Of a stretch of DNA of 64,000 nucleotides, positions 11,502-21,600 are shown piece after piece. The position numbers and the translations under genes are program-made. Under the pieces are notes generated by a model. It worked only from the letters and a program-made list of their open reading frames with translations, was not told the origin of the DNA and ran no database searches. This DNA is from Hemileia vastatrix (taxonomy: Eukaryota > Basidiomycota > Pucciniomycetes > Pucciniales > Zaghouaniaceae): the NCBI GenBank assembly GCA_030280995.1, contig JASXTE010000005.1, positions 1,302,001 to 1,366,000 on the forward strand, written 5' to 3'. How positions within the stretch are numbered: position 1 is the first letter of the stretch; the number at the start of each line of letters is the position of its first letter.

Positions 11502-14110
11502 ATGTCTTCTTCTGCTGTTGCTTCTGGATCTTCTAACCCTCTTACTCCCTCAGTTAGAATTGTTTCTTGGGATGGCCCAAAGTTTGATGGGGAGGAGGTT
11601 AAATGGTTCATTAGCAGGTATGAAGCTGCTGCTGCTGTTGATGGTGATTCTCATGTGGATATGGTGAAGCAAGTTAGGTTTTTTATTGCTGATAGGGAGG
11701 TGGAAAAAGAGGTTATTGCTATGCAGGCATTCAAGGACAAGGATTGGGTTAAGCTTTCTAAAGCTATGGTTGATAGATGGGGTGTTAGGTTTACTATGAT
11801 GGACCTCAATAAAATTGTTGAGACTGGCAAGCAAAAGGTGGAGTTTCTTCTATGGCTGACTTCAAAAAGCTCTGTGTTCAGTTTGATGAAGTGGTGGAAT
11901 ATCTCATACTGGTTGACGAGTTAGTGCATGAGAACCAGGCAAAAGATTTGTTTTGGACAGCATGCAGCAGGGATATTTGTATGGACGTCTTGAAGGATCT
12001 TTCAAGAAAAGATTTGATGAAGGAACTGCCTAATGGTGAGCAGAAACTGCCGGCTCTGGAGGTTATCAAGGACAACATTCAAGCCCATCTAAAGTTCTTG
12101 GCGTTGGACAAATATCAAGAGTCATGCACTCAATATGTTAGCAAGGTTAGCGAAGTTTTGGCCGAAAACAACGATATTATGGTCAAAGCCCAGGAGGCCA
12201 AGAAGGCACAAATGGGATTACCTGCTGCTAAAGTTGAGGGCAATGTAGATAATAAGATGGTCGATCACTTTGCCGAGTTAACGAAACAATTAAAAATATT
12301 TGTTCAAGAGACTCAGAAGGCCAACAAGGCCCCAATTGCTTCTTCGTCGACGTCAACTTCTTATCAGTCCAGAGGTTATGAACGTCGAAATTATAATGGC
12401 AATAACAATGGTAACCGCTTCCCAGGCAATGGGAGAAATGATGGGAATGGTGGTAATGGATATAGAGGTGGCTATGATGAGCCAAAGGTGTGCTCCTATT
12501 GTAATAGGAGGGGGCACAGAGCAACAGTTTGCTTTGCTCTAGATAAGGATATGGATGCTGGGCGAGTTTTATTTGATGGTAAAGTTTATAAATTTCCTGA
12601 TGGTTTGTTCATCAAGCCCAGTGATGGACAGTCTCCTTCTGATTTGGTCAGAAGAAGTTTAACGGCTGAAAGGAGAGCCAGATTTGAAGAGGTGACGGAT
12701 GAAGATGTTAATGCCAAGAGTGGCAAAAATGGTAATGGTAATGGTGGTAAAGCTGACAAGGGCAAGGAGAAAGAGGTCAGTAAATCCACATTTTCTACTT
12801 CTTTTGGTGGTTTAGAGCTGGTGACCGTTGCCCAGGTGGAGGGTAGCTGTATGGCTGGCGAATATGATGTTAATGCTGCTAGAAGAGCAGCTGCTACTAA
12901 GGCGAAAAGTAGCATTCAAAGCCAATTGAGGGCTAATCATGGCAAGGCCAATAACAAAGTGAACCCTTACTCTAAGGACAAGAATTCTAGTGCTCAAACT
13001 GCCGCCAACAAATTGAACCCTTACTCTAAGGACGAATTATATAAGATGCAGAAGGGGATTGCTGATATGGGGCCCCCTAGTTATGGCAAGTTTGATTTAA
13101 ATGGTGAGCCTATGCCAGAGGATGATTCGGATTCTGAGGAGGACTTACCATTGGCGTCTCTACCCAGACCAAGTTTTAGCGGTGCCATCCCAATGGAGGG
13201 AGTAAGAAGGACTAGGGATGGATCAGGATTAGTGCAAGAAGCTGGTGACGGAGTTAGGGTTATAGAAAGTGAAGATGTTATAATGGGGGGTGAAGATAGC
13301 TTGGTTGGACCTCAAGAGGTACCCAGGGCCAAGGTTGTTAAATCAAAGGTCCAGTATGAGCGGCCAGTAGTTTCTGGTCAAGCTAATGCAATGGACGCAG
13401 TTTTGAATAGGGTGAATCAACTGCAGATTCCCTTATCTTTAGGGGAGTTATTTACGATTAGTCCGGCGCTTGCTGAAAAGCAAAAGAAGCATTTGACGAG
13501 GCGTCGGGTTTCCACTGGAGAGGTGGAATATATTTGTGAAAATGCTGAAAAGTTTGGGGAAGATGTAGATACACATTTTTCCGCTCCCCTGGGTTACCTG
13601 GTGGTAACTCTTAACGGTAAAGAAGTAAAGGCCTTGGTCGATTCAGGGTCTCAAATTAATTTGATTTCATTGGAGCAAGCGACGAGTATAGGCTTGCCAA
13701 TTAAAAGTGGGACTGGGGGAAACCTCAGAGGTATTGAAGGGCATGCAACAGAGCTGATGGGTACAGCTGAGCATGTCAGGTTAGGCATTGGTGGATCTGT
13801 TGGTAAGGTTCACTTTTATGTGGCCAGAGGAGCAGTCAAAACTGTTCTTGGTGGTCCTTTTTTGATGGATTTTGAGGCCAGAATAGGGTATCAAGCTGGC
13901 ATGGGGATTAGTTTGGAGATCACTGGTGAAGATATGCGGAGGTTACATATGCGGTTAGCGCCTCCTGGAGATGAAGGTTGGGAAACACGGCCAGGGATTA
14001 CTACTCTGTGCCAGTGTTGTGTTTGCACCAAGAAGCGGCATATAAAACGGACGGCTTCTGGTGAATTATGCTTGTTGGGAAGGGATGAATGCCCTCATTT
14101 TTTGGGGTAG
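11502..14110 (+). CDS. gag-pro: Gag-protease of the gypsy element (one internal frame change)
   Basis: Starts ATGTCTTCTTCT at 11502 after a 154-bp leader. The N-terminal Gag part (WDGPKFDGEEVKWFISRYE) runs to about 11840, then the frame shifts by -1 at a CAAAAGG run and the rest is open to 14110. A CCHC zinc knuckle (CSYCNRRGHRATVC) is near 12490-12531, preceded by a Gly/Asn-rich stretch that would bind RNA. An aspartic protease with DSG (ALVDSGSQINLIS) is near 13630-13665. The part in between is acidic and repetitive (NPYSKD twice). The C-terminal end has a cysteine pair CQCCVC. The mid-Gag shift is most simply an indel, since it would remove most of Gag from the normal product. It overlaps the next ORF by 22 bp in the -1 frame. 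Confidence 0.85.
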
Positions 14111-15231
14111 CAGGGGCTGATCACTCTAATGTTGTAATCTCTCCTCAGGATGAGATCCGGGATTGCAATAGGTCAGCTCACTTGGAGATAATTCAAGTGG
14201 ATTCTCAATTATTTTCTGTTAATATTACTTTGGAGTGCAAATACGTTTTGGACTTTTCTATATGTTTATTGGATTTACCTGGTTTTTCTATTAAATTTAA
14301 AAACGGTGAAAAAGGCAAAATGGGCCAAATTAGGTTGGATAAAAATTGGAAGGGTATGTTTTATGACCTCCAGCAAGAGGTTAAACTGCAAGTATCTCCT
14401 TCTATTCTGGACCTCCAGCAAGAGGGTAAACTGCGAAAAACTTATCAAAACCAAATTAAAAATCTCAGTATAAGTAAAACACAAAAAAATAACTTATGTG
14501 AAAATGTTATTCTGGACCTCCAGCAAGAGGTTAAACTGCAATTATCTCCTTCTATTTTGGACCTCCAGCAAGAGGTTAAACTGCAAGTATCTCCTTCTAT
14601 TCTGAACCTCCAGAAAGAGGGTAAACTGCGAAAAACTTATCAAAACCAAATTAAAAATCTCAGTACAAGTAAAACACAAAAAAATAACTTATGTGAAAAT
14701 GTTATTCCGGACCTCCAGCAAGAGGTTAAACTGCAATTATCTCCTTCTATTTTGGACCTCCAGCAAGAGGTTAAACTGCAATTATCTCCTTCTATTTTGG
14801 GCCTCCAGCAAGAGGGTAAACTGCGAAAATCTTATCAAAATCCAATAAAAAATCTCAGTATAATTAAAACACAAAAAAATAATTTTTGTGAAAATGTTAT
14901 TCCGGACCTCCAGCAAGAGGGTAAACTGCAATTATCTCATCAAAACCCAATAAAAAATCTCAGTATAATTAAAACACAAAAAAATAATTTTTGTGAAAAT
15001 TCATTTCCGGTCCTCCAGCAAGAGCATAAACTGCCAACTTTCTTTACGGGCGATTTATTGTTGGATAAGGGAAGCAAAGGTGTTGGAAAATCTGTTTATA
15101 AATTAGACGAGGGAAAGGAGAAAAGGGTAAAATTTAAAAATGAAATAAAATATTTTTCTAATTTTTCTTATTCCGATTCTGGCGATGAAGAAGATTCATT
15201 TGATGAAATATGTAATGGGGATACAAAATAA
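14089..15231 (+). CDS. linker ORF encoded by hairpin repeats, N-terminal to RT
   Basis: Open in the -1 frame relative to Gag-protease and in the same frame as the following pol ORF, from which only one TAA (15229-15231) separates it. At the overlap the zero frame reads CAT TTT TTG GGG TAG, which contains the heptamer T-TTT-TTG, a textbook -1 slippery sequence; a shift there enters this ORF. It may therefore be the start of Pol, not an independent protein. About residues 93-315 are tandem units (DLQQEVKL, SPSIL, KTQKNN) that are the translation of DNA hairpin repeats. The C-terminal end is acidic (DSGDEEDSFDE). No enzyme domain is visible. The function of the repeat linker is unknown. Confidence 0.7.
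   Translation: MPSFFGVAGADHSNVVISPQDEIRDCNRSAHLEIIQVDSQLFSVNITLECKYVLDFSICLLDLPGFSIKFKNGEKGKMGQIRLDKNWKGMFYDLQQEVKLQVSPSILDLQQEGKLRKTYQNQIKNLSISKTQKNNLCENVILDLQQEVKLQLSPSILDLQQEVKLQVSPSILNLQKEGKLRKTYQNQIKNLSTSKTQKNNLCENVIPDLQQEVKLQLSPSILDLQQEVKLQLSPSILGLQQEGKLRKSYQNPIKNLSIIKTQKNNFCENVIPDLQQEGKLQLSHQNPIKNLSIIKTQKNNFCENSFPVLQQEHKLPTFFTGDLLLDKGSKGVGKSVYKLDEGKEKRVKFKNEIKYFSNFSYSDSGDEEDSFDEICNGDTK
14365..15032 (+). repeat. ten hairpin repeats inside coding sequence
   Basis: Copies start near 14365, 14410, 14515, 14559, 14605, 14709, 14755, 14799, 14905 and 15009. Each has stem CCTC/GAGG (often extended to ACCTC/GAGGT), loop CAGCAA and trailer TTAAACTG or GTAAACTG. A higher-order unit of about 195 bp recurs (14365, 14559, 14755). 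All copies are in one frame and encode LQQE-x-KL. Confidence 0.9.
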
Positions 15232-15258
15232 AATGTTTTACCTCAAGTTTATTTAGAT

Positions 15259-18200
15259 GTGGACGCAGCCAAATATAAGAAAGTAGCAAATAAAGTTCGA
15301 CCTATTAATGAACCGCTACCTGCTGAATTAAATCCACCTTTGAGAAGACCAAGGTTATCAAGAGATCCTTATGAAAGTCCCTTGGTAAAGAATCCGCCTG
15401 AATTTTCTGAGACGTCAAGAATCACTTTTGAGAGACTGGGTGTTGTTAATTTTGGACCTGATGGTTGGTTGTCTGGAGAAGAGAAGAAGTTGTTGTTGGA
15501 TGTGATGGTCAAGCGAGAGAAGGCCATTGCTTTTGTAGAAGAGGAGAGGGGTGTGTTGAAGCATTCCTATGGGGAGCCTTACAAGATTCCTGTGGTATGT
15601 CATGAACCGTGGCAGCAGAAACCAATTCCTATTCCGGCTGCATTAAAAGAAGCCTATATTGAAGTTGTCAGAGAACGGATACGCACTGGACTGTATGAGC
15701 AATCAATGTCAAGTTATTCTAGTCCGGTATTTTGTATCAAGAAACCGAATGGCAAGCTTAGAGTTGTTCATGATCTTAGGGAATTAAATAGGGTTACAAT
15801 AAAGGATGCTGGGATACCACCTAGTGCTGAGGAGTTTGTTGAAGCGTTTGCAGGGAGAGTGTGTTATGGATTGGGAGATATTATGGGTGGATATGATAAG
15901 AGAGAGTTACATCTGGACTCAAGGCCTCTCACTACATTCAATACGCCACTTGGACGTTTACAGTTAACAAGATTACCTCAAGGAGCAAGAAATTTGGTTG
16001 CAGTTTATCAAGCTCAGATGGCTTGGATCCTTCAAGATGAAATTCCACAATATGCTGGAATCTTTATAGATGATGGAGGAATTAAGGGACCAACAACCAA
16101 CTATGATAACCAGGTGTTGGAAGAGAATCCCGGGATACGCAAATTCATTTGGGAGTTTGCAATTACTTTAGAAAGAATCTTGTTTCGAATTGAAGAGGCT
16201 GGTTTAACTATTTCAGGTTCAAAATTTTCATGTTGTGTGCCAGCCTTAGAAATATTAGGCCATGTGGTATGTAGAGAGGGTAGGATTATGTCCAAGAAGA
16301 AAGTTAACAAAATTCAGTCCTGGCCAAGACCCAAGAATACGACCAAAGTTAGAGGGTTTTTAGGCATTTGTGTATATGTTAGAATGTTTATTAAGGACTT
16401 TTCTTCATTGGCAGCTCCATTGAGACGGTTAACGAGAAAGGATGCAGACTGGGAGTGGGATGAAGAGTGTGAGAAGGCGTTTGTGAAGTTGAAGGAGGTT
16501 GTGGGGAAGGATTTAGTCCTGCACAAGTTGGATTATGGAAAAGATGCTGGTAGAATTTATCTAGCAGTTGATTCAAGTCAGATTGCAGCTGGGGCAGTTT
16601 TGTCTCAGATGGATAAAGCTGGTTACATCAGGCCAGTTAGGTATGAATCTGTAGTATTTACTGAGGTCGAATCAAGATATTCTCAACCAAAATTGGAATT
16701 ATGTGGTGTGGCGAAAATACTGAAGAAACTTCAGCATATTTTGTGGGGGCAACATTTTGAGTTGCAAGTGGATGCGAAATCGTTAATCCAGATGATTAAT
16801 TCCCCAAGTTTACCGAACGCACCCATGACGAGATGGGTAGCTTTTATTCAACATTTTTCGTTCGATTTAGTTCATAAGCCTGGAAAGACTTTTACTATGC
16901 CAGATGGTTTATCAAGGAGACCACCCACTGAAGAAGATTCAGACTCAGAAGAGTTCGATGAAGATATACCTATTATCAAAGCCAGCACTAAAGGAGCTGA
17001 AGACTTTCCATACCTCCCCCATGAGGTTAAACTGGCAGGATTATTGTGTTTAGATTATGGTGATGATGACCTCCACCAAGAGGATAAACTGGAAAATAGT
17101 TTTTATGTTAATAAAGGTGTTGGAAAAGGTGTAGATAAATTTGGTAGAAAGGAGGTAGAAGAAGATGTGGTGTATGTAGAGGAAGATGGATTGGTAGTGT
17201 GGGATAGTAGTAAATTAAGGAATGGTGTATATGTTGGAGAATTAGAGAATTTAAATAAAAGGGTGGATAAAGAGAAAGAGGTATTTACAAATACGGTTTA
17301 CAAAGGATCCAAAGGTTCAGAAGAAAAACGACGACATAGCTCGGTTAAAAATTTATTTAGGGGTCAACGATTATTGGCTCATTCATGTGCAGGTGATATT
17401 GGTGATAGAGAAGTCCCTATTGATGTTATATTAATCGATTTTCAAGATGAAGTCTGGGGTCAGACTGGTTTTTATTTTTTGTTAGTCAAATATTTGTTGA
17501 CTTTAGAGAGGCCAGAAAATTGTGAAGACGATGAATGGGTGGCTATCAAGAGGAAGTCATCTACGTTTTACCTATCTGGTCGACGTTTAATGAGGAGAAG
17601 GTATCCAAATCCTCAAGTAGTTATAACTCAACAGAAGGGGCAAGAATTAGTTTTGAAATCACTGCATGAAGATCTCGGGCATAGAGGCGTTGGAGAAACG
17701 TTTAGAAGAATTTCTGATCGATTTTGGTGGCCTGGCATGAAGATGGCTGTTAAAAAGTGGGTTCAGTCATGCAAAGAATGTCAAAGACAAAGTTATTTAA
17801 GGCCAAAAGAACCTGGACGCGCGACCGGTGAATATACGCTCTTTGGGAGAGTTAGTTTAGATGCCGTTCATATAAAAGAGGGACGGTATAAATATTTAAT
17901 TGTGGCCAGAGATGATTTATCTGGTTGGGTAGAGGCAGCGCCTCTTATTAATTTAACTGCCAAAAATGTGGCAGAATTTTTTTTGAATAATTGGGTATAT
18001 AGGTATGGGGTGATGAAGTTGGTAACGGTAGATGGAGGTCCTGAATTTGGGACAGAGTTTAAAGAGGCCGTATTGAAAGTTGGATCAAAGGTTAGGGTAG
18101 CAACCCCATATTATCCTGAAGCTGAAGGCATGGTTGAAAGAGGGCATCAAGTTATTAAGGATGCTTTAGTTAAAATGTGTGGGACAAGTGCCAAAAAGTG

Positions 18201-18729
18201 GAGGCACTATTTACCTTTAGTTTTATTTGCTGATCAAATCACTGCCAAAAGGACGACCGGATTTTCACCTTATGAACTTGTTTTTGGACAGAAAGCAGTT
18301 TTACCGGTTGATTTAGAAGCTGAATTATATCTTGGATTTGACTGGGACACGGTCAAAACTACTGAAGAATTATTGTGTGCAAGAATGATGCAGCTAGAAA
18401 AGGCATATTCGCGGATGATGAAGATCAGAAATCAATCAGTCAGATATTGGGATGAGCGGTTGGCACATCGATTAAGGAAACCTTTGAACCCAGGTGATAT
18501 GGTCCTGGTGTATAATAGGAGTTTGGAAAGTCAGTGGGGAAAGATGTTTGCAGATAGGTGGAATGGACCGTATAAAATCAAGAAGCAAGTTTCCGGCACT
18601 TCATATGTTTTAGAAGAGTTGGATGGAGTAGTATTGAAGAAGAGGGTAGCGGCCGATCAAGTGAAACGGTTCTATCCTAGAGGCACCAGGAGTGCCGAAG
18701 TCTTCCTCCGCAATGAGGATAAACTATGA
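15259..18729 (+). CDS. pol: gypsy Pol: RT, RNase H, integrase
   Basis: 1156 codons, uninterrupted; the first codon shown is GTG, because the frame actually continues upstream through a single TAA. Reverse transcriptase: KLRVVHDLRELNR, LPQGARN and catalytic FIDD (about 16065-16076). RNase H: LAVDSSQIAAGAVL, then ESRYSQPKLELCGVAK. A 200-residue linker contains two hairpin repeats (17011-17091). Integrase: zinc-binding H-x3-H (HEDLGHRG) with CKEC, core residues in SLDAVHIK, VDGGPEFG and EAEGMVERG, and the GPY/F module WNGPYKIKK. The C-terminal codons (FLRNEDKL and stop) are themselves a hairpin repeat. All catalytic residues look intact, so this is the best candidate for an active enzyme set here if the upstream breaks can be bypassed. 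Confidence 0.92.
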   Translation: MDAAKYKKVANKVRPINEPLPAELNPPLRRPRLSRDPYESPLVKNPPEFSETSRITFERLGVVNFGPDGWLSGEEKKLLLDVMVKREKAIAFVEEERGVLKHSYGEPYKIPVVCHEPWQQKPIPIPAALKEAYIEVVRERIRTGLYEQSMSSYSSPVFCIKKPNGKLRVVHDLRELNRVTIKDAGIPPSAEEFVEAFAGRVCYGLGDIMGGYDKRELHLDSRPLTTFNTPLGRLQLTRLPQGARNLVAVYQAQMAWILQDEIPQYAGIFIDDGGIKGPTTNYDNQVLEENPGIRKFIWEFAITLERILFRIEEAGLTISGSKFSCCVPALEILGHVVCREGRIMSKKKVNKIQSWPRPKNTTKVRGFLGICVYVRMFIKDFSSLAAPLRRLTRKDADWEWDEECEKAFVKLKEVVGKDLVLHKLDYGKDAGRIYLAVDSSQIAAGAVLSQMDKAGYIRPVRYESVVFTEVESRYSQPKLELCGVAKILKKLQHILWGQHFELQVDAKSLIQMINSPSLPNAPMTRWVAFIQHFSFDLVHKPGKTFTMPDGLSRRPPTEEDSDSEEFDEDIPIIKASTKGAEDFPYLPHEVKLAGLLCLDYGDDDLHQEDKLENSFYVNKGVGKGVDKFGRKEVEEDVVYVEEDGLVVWDSSKLRNGVYVGELENLNKRVDKEKEVFTNTVYKGSKGSEEKRRHSSVKNLFRGQRLLAHSCAGDIGDREVPIDVILIDFQDEVWGQTGFYFLLVKYLLTLERPENCEDDEWVAIKRKSSTFYLSGRRLMRRRYPNPQVVITQQKGQELVLKSLHEDLGHRGVGETFRRISDRFWWPGMKMAVKKWVQSCKECQRQSYLRPKEPGRATGEYTLFGRVSLDAVHIKEGRYKYLIVARDDLSGWVEAAPLINLTAKNVAEFFLNNWVYRYGVMKLVTVDGGPEFGTEFKEAVLKVGSKVRVATPYYPEAEGMVERGHQVIKDALVKMCGTSAKKWRHYLPLVLFADQITAKRTTGFSPYELVFGQKAVLPVDLEAELYLGFDWDTVKTTEELLCARMMQLEKAYSRMMKIRNQSVRYWDERLAHRLRKPLNPGDMVLVYNRSLESQWGKMFADRWNGPYKIKKQVSGTSYVLEELDGVVLKKRVAADQVKRFYPRGTRSAEVFLRNEDKL
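17011..17091 (+). repeat. two hairpin repeats in the RNase H-integrase linker
   Basis: Copies at 17011-17034 (loop CCCCAT) and 17067-17091 (loop CACCAA), both with stem CCTC/GAGG and trailer TTAAACTGG or ATAAACTGG. They are in frame and encode LPHEVKL and LHQEDKL. Confidence 0.85.
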
Positions 18730-18965
18730 CATTTATGAAATTTCATGGATAACTCCGAAATGAGGATAAACTACAATTTTAATGACTTTTATTAAATTTA
18801 TACCTCCGCAATGAGGATAAACTATGATATCAACAAAAATTTTATTAACCTCCGCAATGAGGATAAACTATGATATCGACAAAATTATATGGATTCCTCC
18901 GCAATGAGGATAAACTATGATGTTTATAAAAACCTTATCGACCTCCGCAAGGAGGATAAACTATC
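18706..18965 (+). repeat. six hairpin repeats at and after the pol stop
   Basis: Stem CCTC/GAGG, loop CGCAAT (CGAAAT once), trailer ATAAACTAT or ATAAACTAC, about 46 bases apart. The first overlaps the end of pol and supplies its stop codon. The last has a 5-bp stem CCTCC/GGAGG around GCAA, a GNRA-type tetraloop. Confidence 0.9.
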
Positions 18966-19179
18966 TTCTTTTTTTCATCAAATAATTTACTATTGTTACA
19001 TTGCATATGGGCAACGAAACTGTGATGAAGCTTTACAAAATTCAAGAAGACCTTCTTTGAAATTTTTGAAAACTTAAAATTCTTAAAATATGGGTGAAGA
19101 TAGTGTTGGAAAATTTTTAAAAATTTATTGGAAGAAGTGTTCACAGGGGAACCTTCTTAATTTAATATTGGCCAGTTTG

Positions 19180-19220
19180 GGGGTAATTGATGGGCTGGCT
19201 GCTCTATACACAATTACCCC
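19180..19220 (+). other. conserved 41-nt hairpin
   Basis: Arms GGGGTAATTG (19180-19189) and CAATTACCCC (19211-19220). The loop begins ATGGGCTGGCTGCTCTAT and is conserved in the other two copies. A further hairpin repeat of AGTC/GACT type follows at 19288-19311. Confidence 0.65.
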
Positions 19221-19739
19221 ATAATGTTCGTTTCCAAAATTTTCCCTGTTTCTAGTTGAATCCTGGCTTTGTCTTTTAATTTTAGGAAGTCCACTAAGAC
19301 TATAAACTGGAACGAATCAAGAGACACCACTCTCAACGCCGGATCCAAGATTCTTTTTATTTTATTTTGATTTTGATTTTTTTATGTTAGATTGTGATTT
19401 CTTTTCTTTAATTTATATTATGAATTATTGTAAAGGTGATGCTCACTGGTGGTCTCTAATCATTTTTATAAATTGGAGGGAGCCCACCCAGTGATCATCA
19501 TTATAAAAATTATCTTTTAAAAACTTTCATTTATTTTCTTTTCTTTGCAATTTCTTAAAATTGTGTAACCACATCAAGTTGCACTTGGATGTGGGTATGA
19601 TGTCGAGGGTACGGCTCATCAAATGGCCGGGGGGCATCTTTTAAAATTTTAATTTTGATAATTCTTTTTTATTACTTCTTTTCACATTCATTTATCTTTC
19701 TTTAAAAATTAAATTTTAAATTTTATTTCTAAACTATCT

Positions 19740-19910
19740 TTTCTAAAATCTTTTATTTTAAATTTAAAAATAAAAATAAAAATAAAAAATAAAATAAAAT
19801 AAAAATAAAAATAAAAAAATAAATAAAATTAAAAATAAATAAATAAAAAATAAATAAATAAAAATAAAATAATAAAAAAATCAAAAAAAAAAAAAAAAAA
19901 TCAATTAATT
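19740..19910. repeat. A-rich low-complexity tract
   Basis: Runs of AAATAAAA-type sequence in the 3' region of the gypsy element, the counterpart of 5470-5640. Confidence 0.8.
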
Positions 19911-20044
19911 AAATCAAAATTATTATTATCATTCTTAGTTTTATTTTTCAGTCTTCATTCTTTTTAGTTTTATTCATTTATTTTAGACAGGAAACAGGGT
20001 CTAGGAGAACTCAATACCAATGGGATTTTACTTCAAGATATCTG

Positions 20045-20929
20045 TTAGTCCTCCAAGACTTTAAACTGGCTAATTTTCAAGACTCTCATTAAAGATTTTA
20101 TATTGGAGCTGTTAGTCCTCCAAGACTTTAAACTGGCTACTGTGCAAGACATTCTTTAAGGTTTTTTATACATATTTTGGATCTGTTAGTCCTCCAAGAC
20201 TTTAAACTGGCTACTGTTCAAGACATTCTTTAAGGTTTTTTACACGTATTTTGGATCTGTTAGTCCTCCAAGACTTTAAACTGGCTAATTTTCAAGACTT
20301 TCATTAAAGATTTTATATTGGAGCTGTTAGTCCTTCAAGACTTTAAACTGAATTTCAAGTATGATTAAGATTTTATGGATATTTTCGGAGATGGATTTTT
20401 TTTACATAAATCAAATGTTAGGTCCACCAAGACCTTAAACTGGAGTGTTATCAAATGTTAGGTCCACCAAGACCCTAAACTAGACTATTATCAAGTTGTT
20501 GGGTCCACCATGACCTTAAACTGTATTTCTTATCGATCAAATGTTTGGTCCACCATGACTTTAAACTGGTAGTTCATTCATTGTTTAGTCCACTATGACT
20601 TTAAACTGGAAAATTAATATCTGCAGGATAATTCAACATTCATTGGACCACTATGGCCTTATACTGGATTACTTGTCGATCAAATGTTTGGTCCACTATG
20701 ACATTAAACTGGATTATCAAATTTATTCAATCTTTGGTCAAGCCTAGGCCTTACTTAGGAATATATCAAGTTATTTATGCACCTAAACAATCTTTGGTCC
20801 ACCAAGACCATAAACTGGCAATCGATTATATGTTTGGTCCACCAAGACTTTAAACTGGAATGTCAATCTTTTTTGGATAACTCAATTCAATCTTTTAATT
20901 TATCACTGTCCACTAAGACTCTAAACTGG
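20045..20929 (+). repeat. hairpin-repeat array, about 16 copies in two subfamilies
   Basis: Five copies with stem AGTC/GACT and loop CTCCAA (20045-20350) are followed by about eleven copies (20417-20929) mostly with stem GGTC/GACC, GGTC/GACT or AGTC/GACT and loop CACCAA, CACCAT or CACTAT. The trailer is TTAAACTGG or a one-base variant. One copy (about 20732-20759) is decayed. No ORF runs through the array. Confidence 0.88.
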
Positions 20930-21590
20930 TTATTCAATTATTTCTGGAATTGGGTGCTGATAAGCTTTAGGAGGTTAAAATTTTAGGTGGTGATGATGCT
21001 AATGAAAGCATAATGGTTAATTAGGTGAAATTTGTGGCGCTTTAACATGGTCTAAAGTTAAAATTATTATTGGAAGCCTGGCAAAAGTATTTTATGGGTT
21101 TGCTGTATAGCAAAGTTTGAAAATTGTGATGAAGGAATCAGAATTTAGGATGGTAGTTGGATTTTAGGGAATGATTTTTTTTAGTGCCTCATAGTTAGGC
21201 AAATTTTTTTTGGTGTGAAGCTTGGAGGACCTTATGGCAAGATTAGAATCATAGAATTCGGCTCAGTGGGGGGCCCTATGAGGTTGGAATCAGGAGTATT
21301 CGGCTCATAGGAAGATTCACTCTCTCAATGCTGTGACAAGAAGGAAGACTGGTATATGGGAGTCTGAAGGGATTCAAACCTTGCTCTCAGTAGTGGAATC
21401 ATCACAAGATTTATATTATTTTATTTTATGTTATATCTAGCCAGAGAAGAAGAAACAACGTTTTTATTATAAAGAATTAAAAGAAGACCAGCTAAAACAA
21501 ATTTATCAAATTATTTTATTAGAAAGGACAATTCTTTTGGAATTGCTCAATCACTTATGCAAAGTTTTACGAATGGGGGCATTCTCAATT

Positions 21591-21600
21591 GGAGGGAGGA
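21591..21600 (+). other. polypurine tract
   Basis: GGAGGGAGGA directly before the TGTGG of the 3' LTR. Confidence 0.85.

Noticed and set aside
12228..12997. Minus-strand and alternate-frame ORFs over gag
   Set aside because: Shadows of the real gag-protease frame with its zinc knuckle and DSG motif.
20045..20929. CRISPR-like array (short repeats with spacers)
   Set aside because: The repeats vary, spacing is irregular, the DNA is eukaryotic and the units sit inside a retrotransposon, also in its coding frame.
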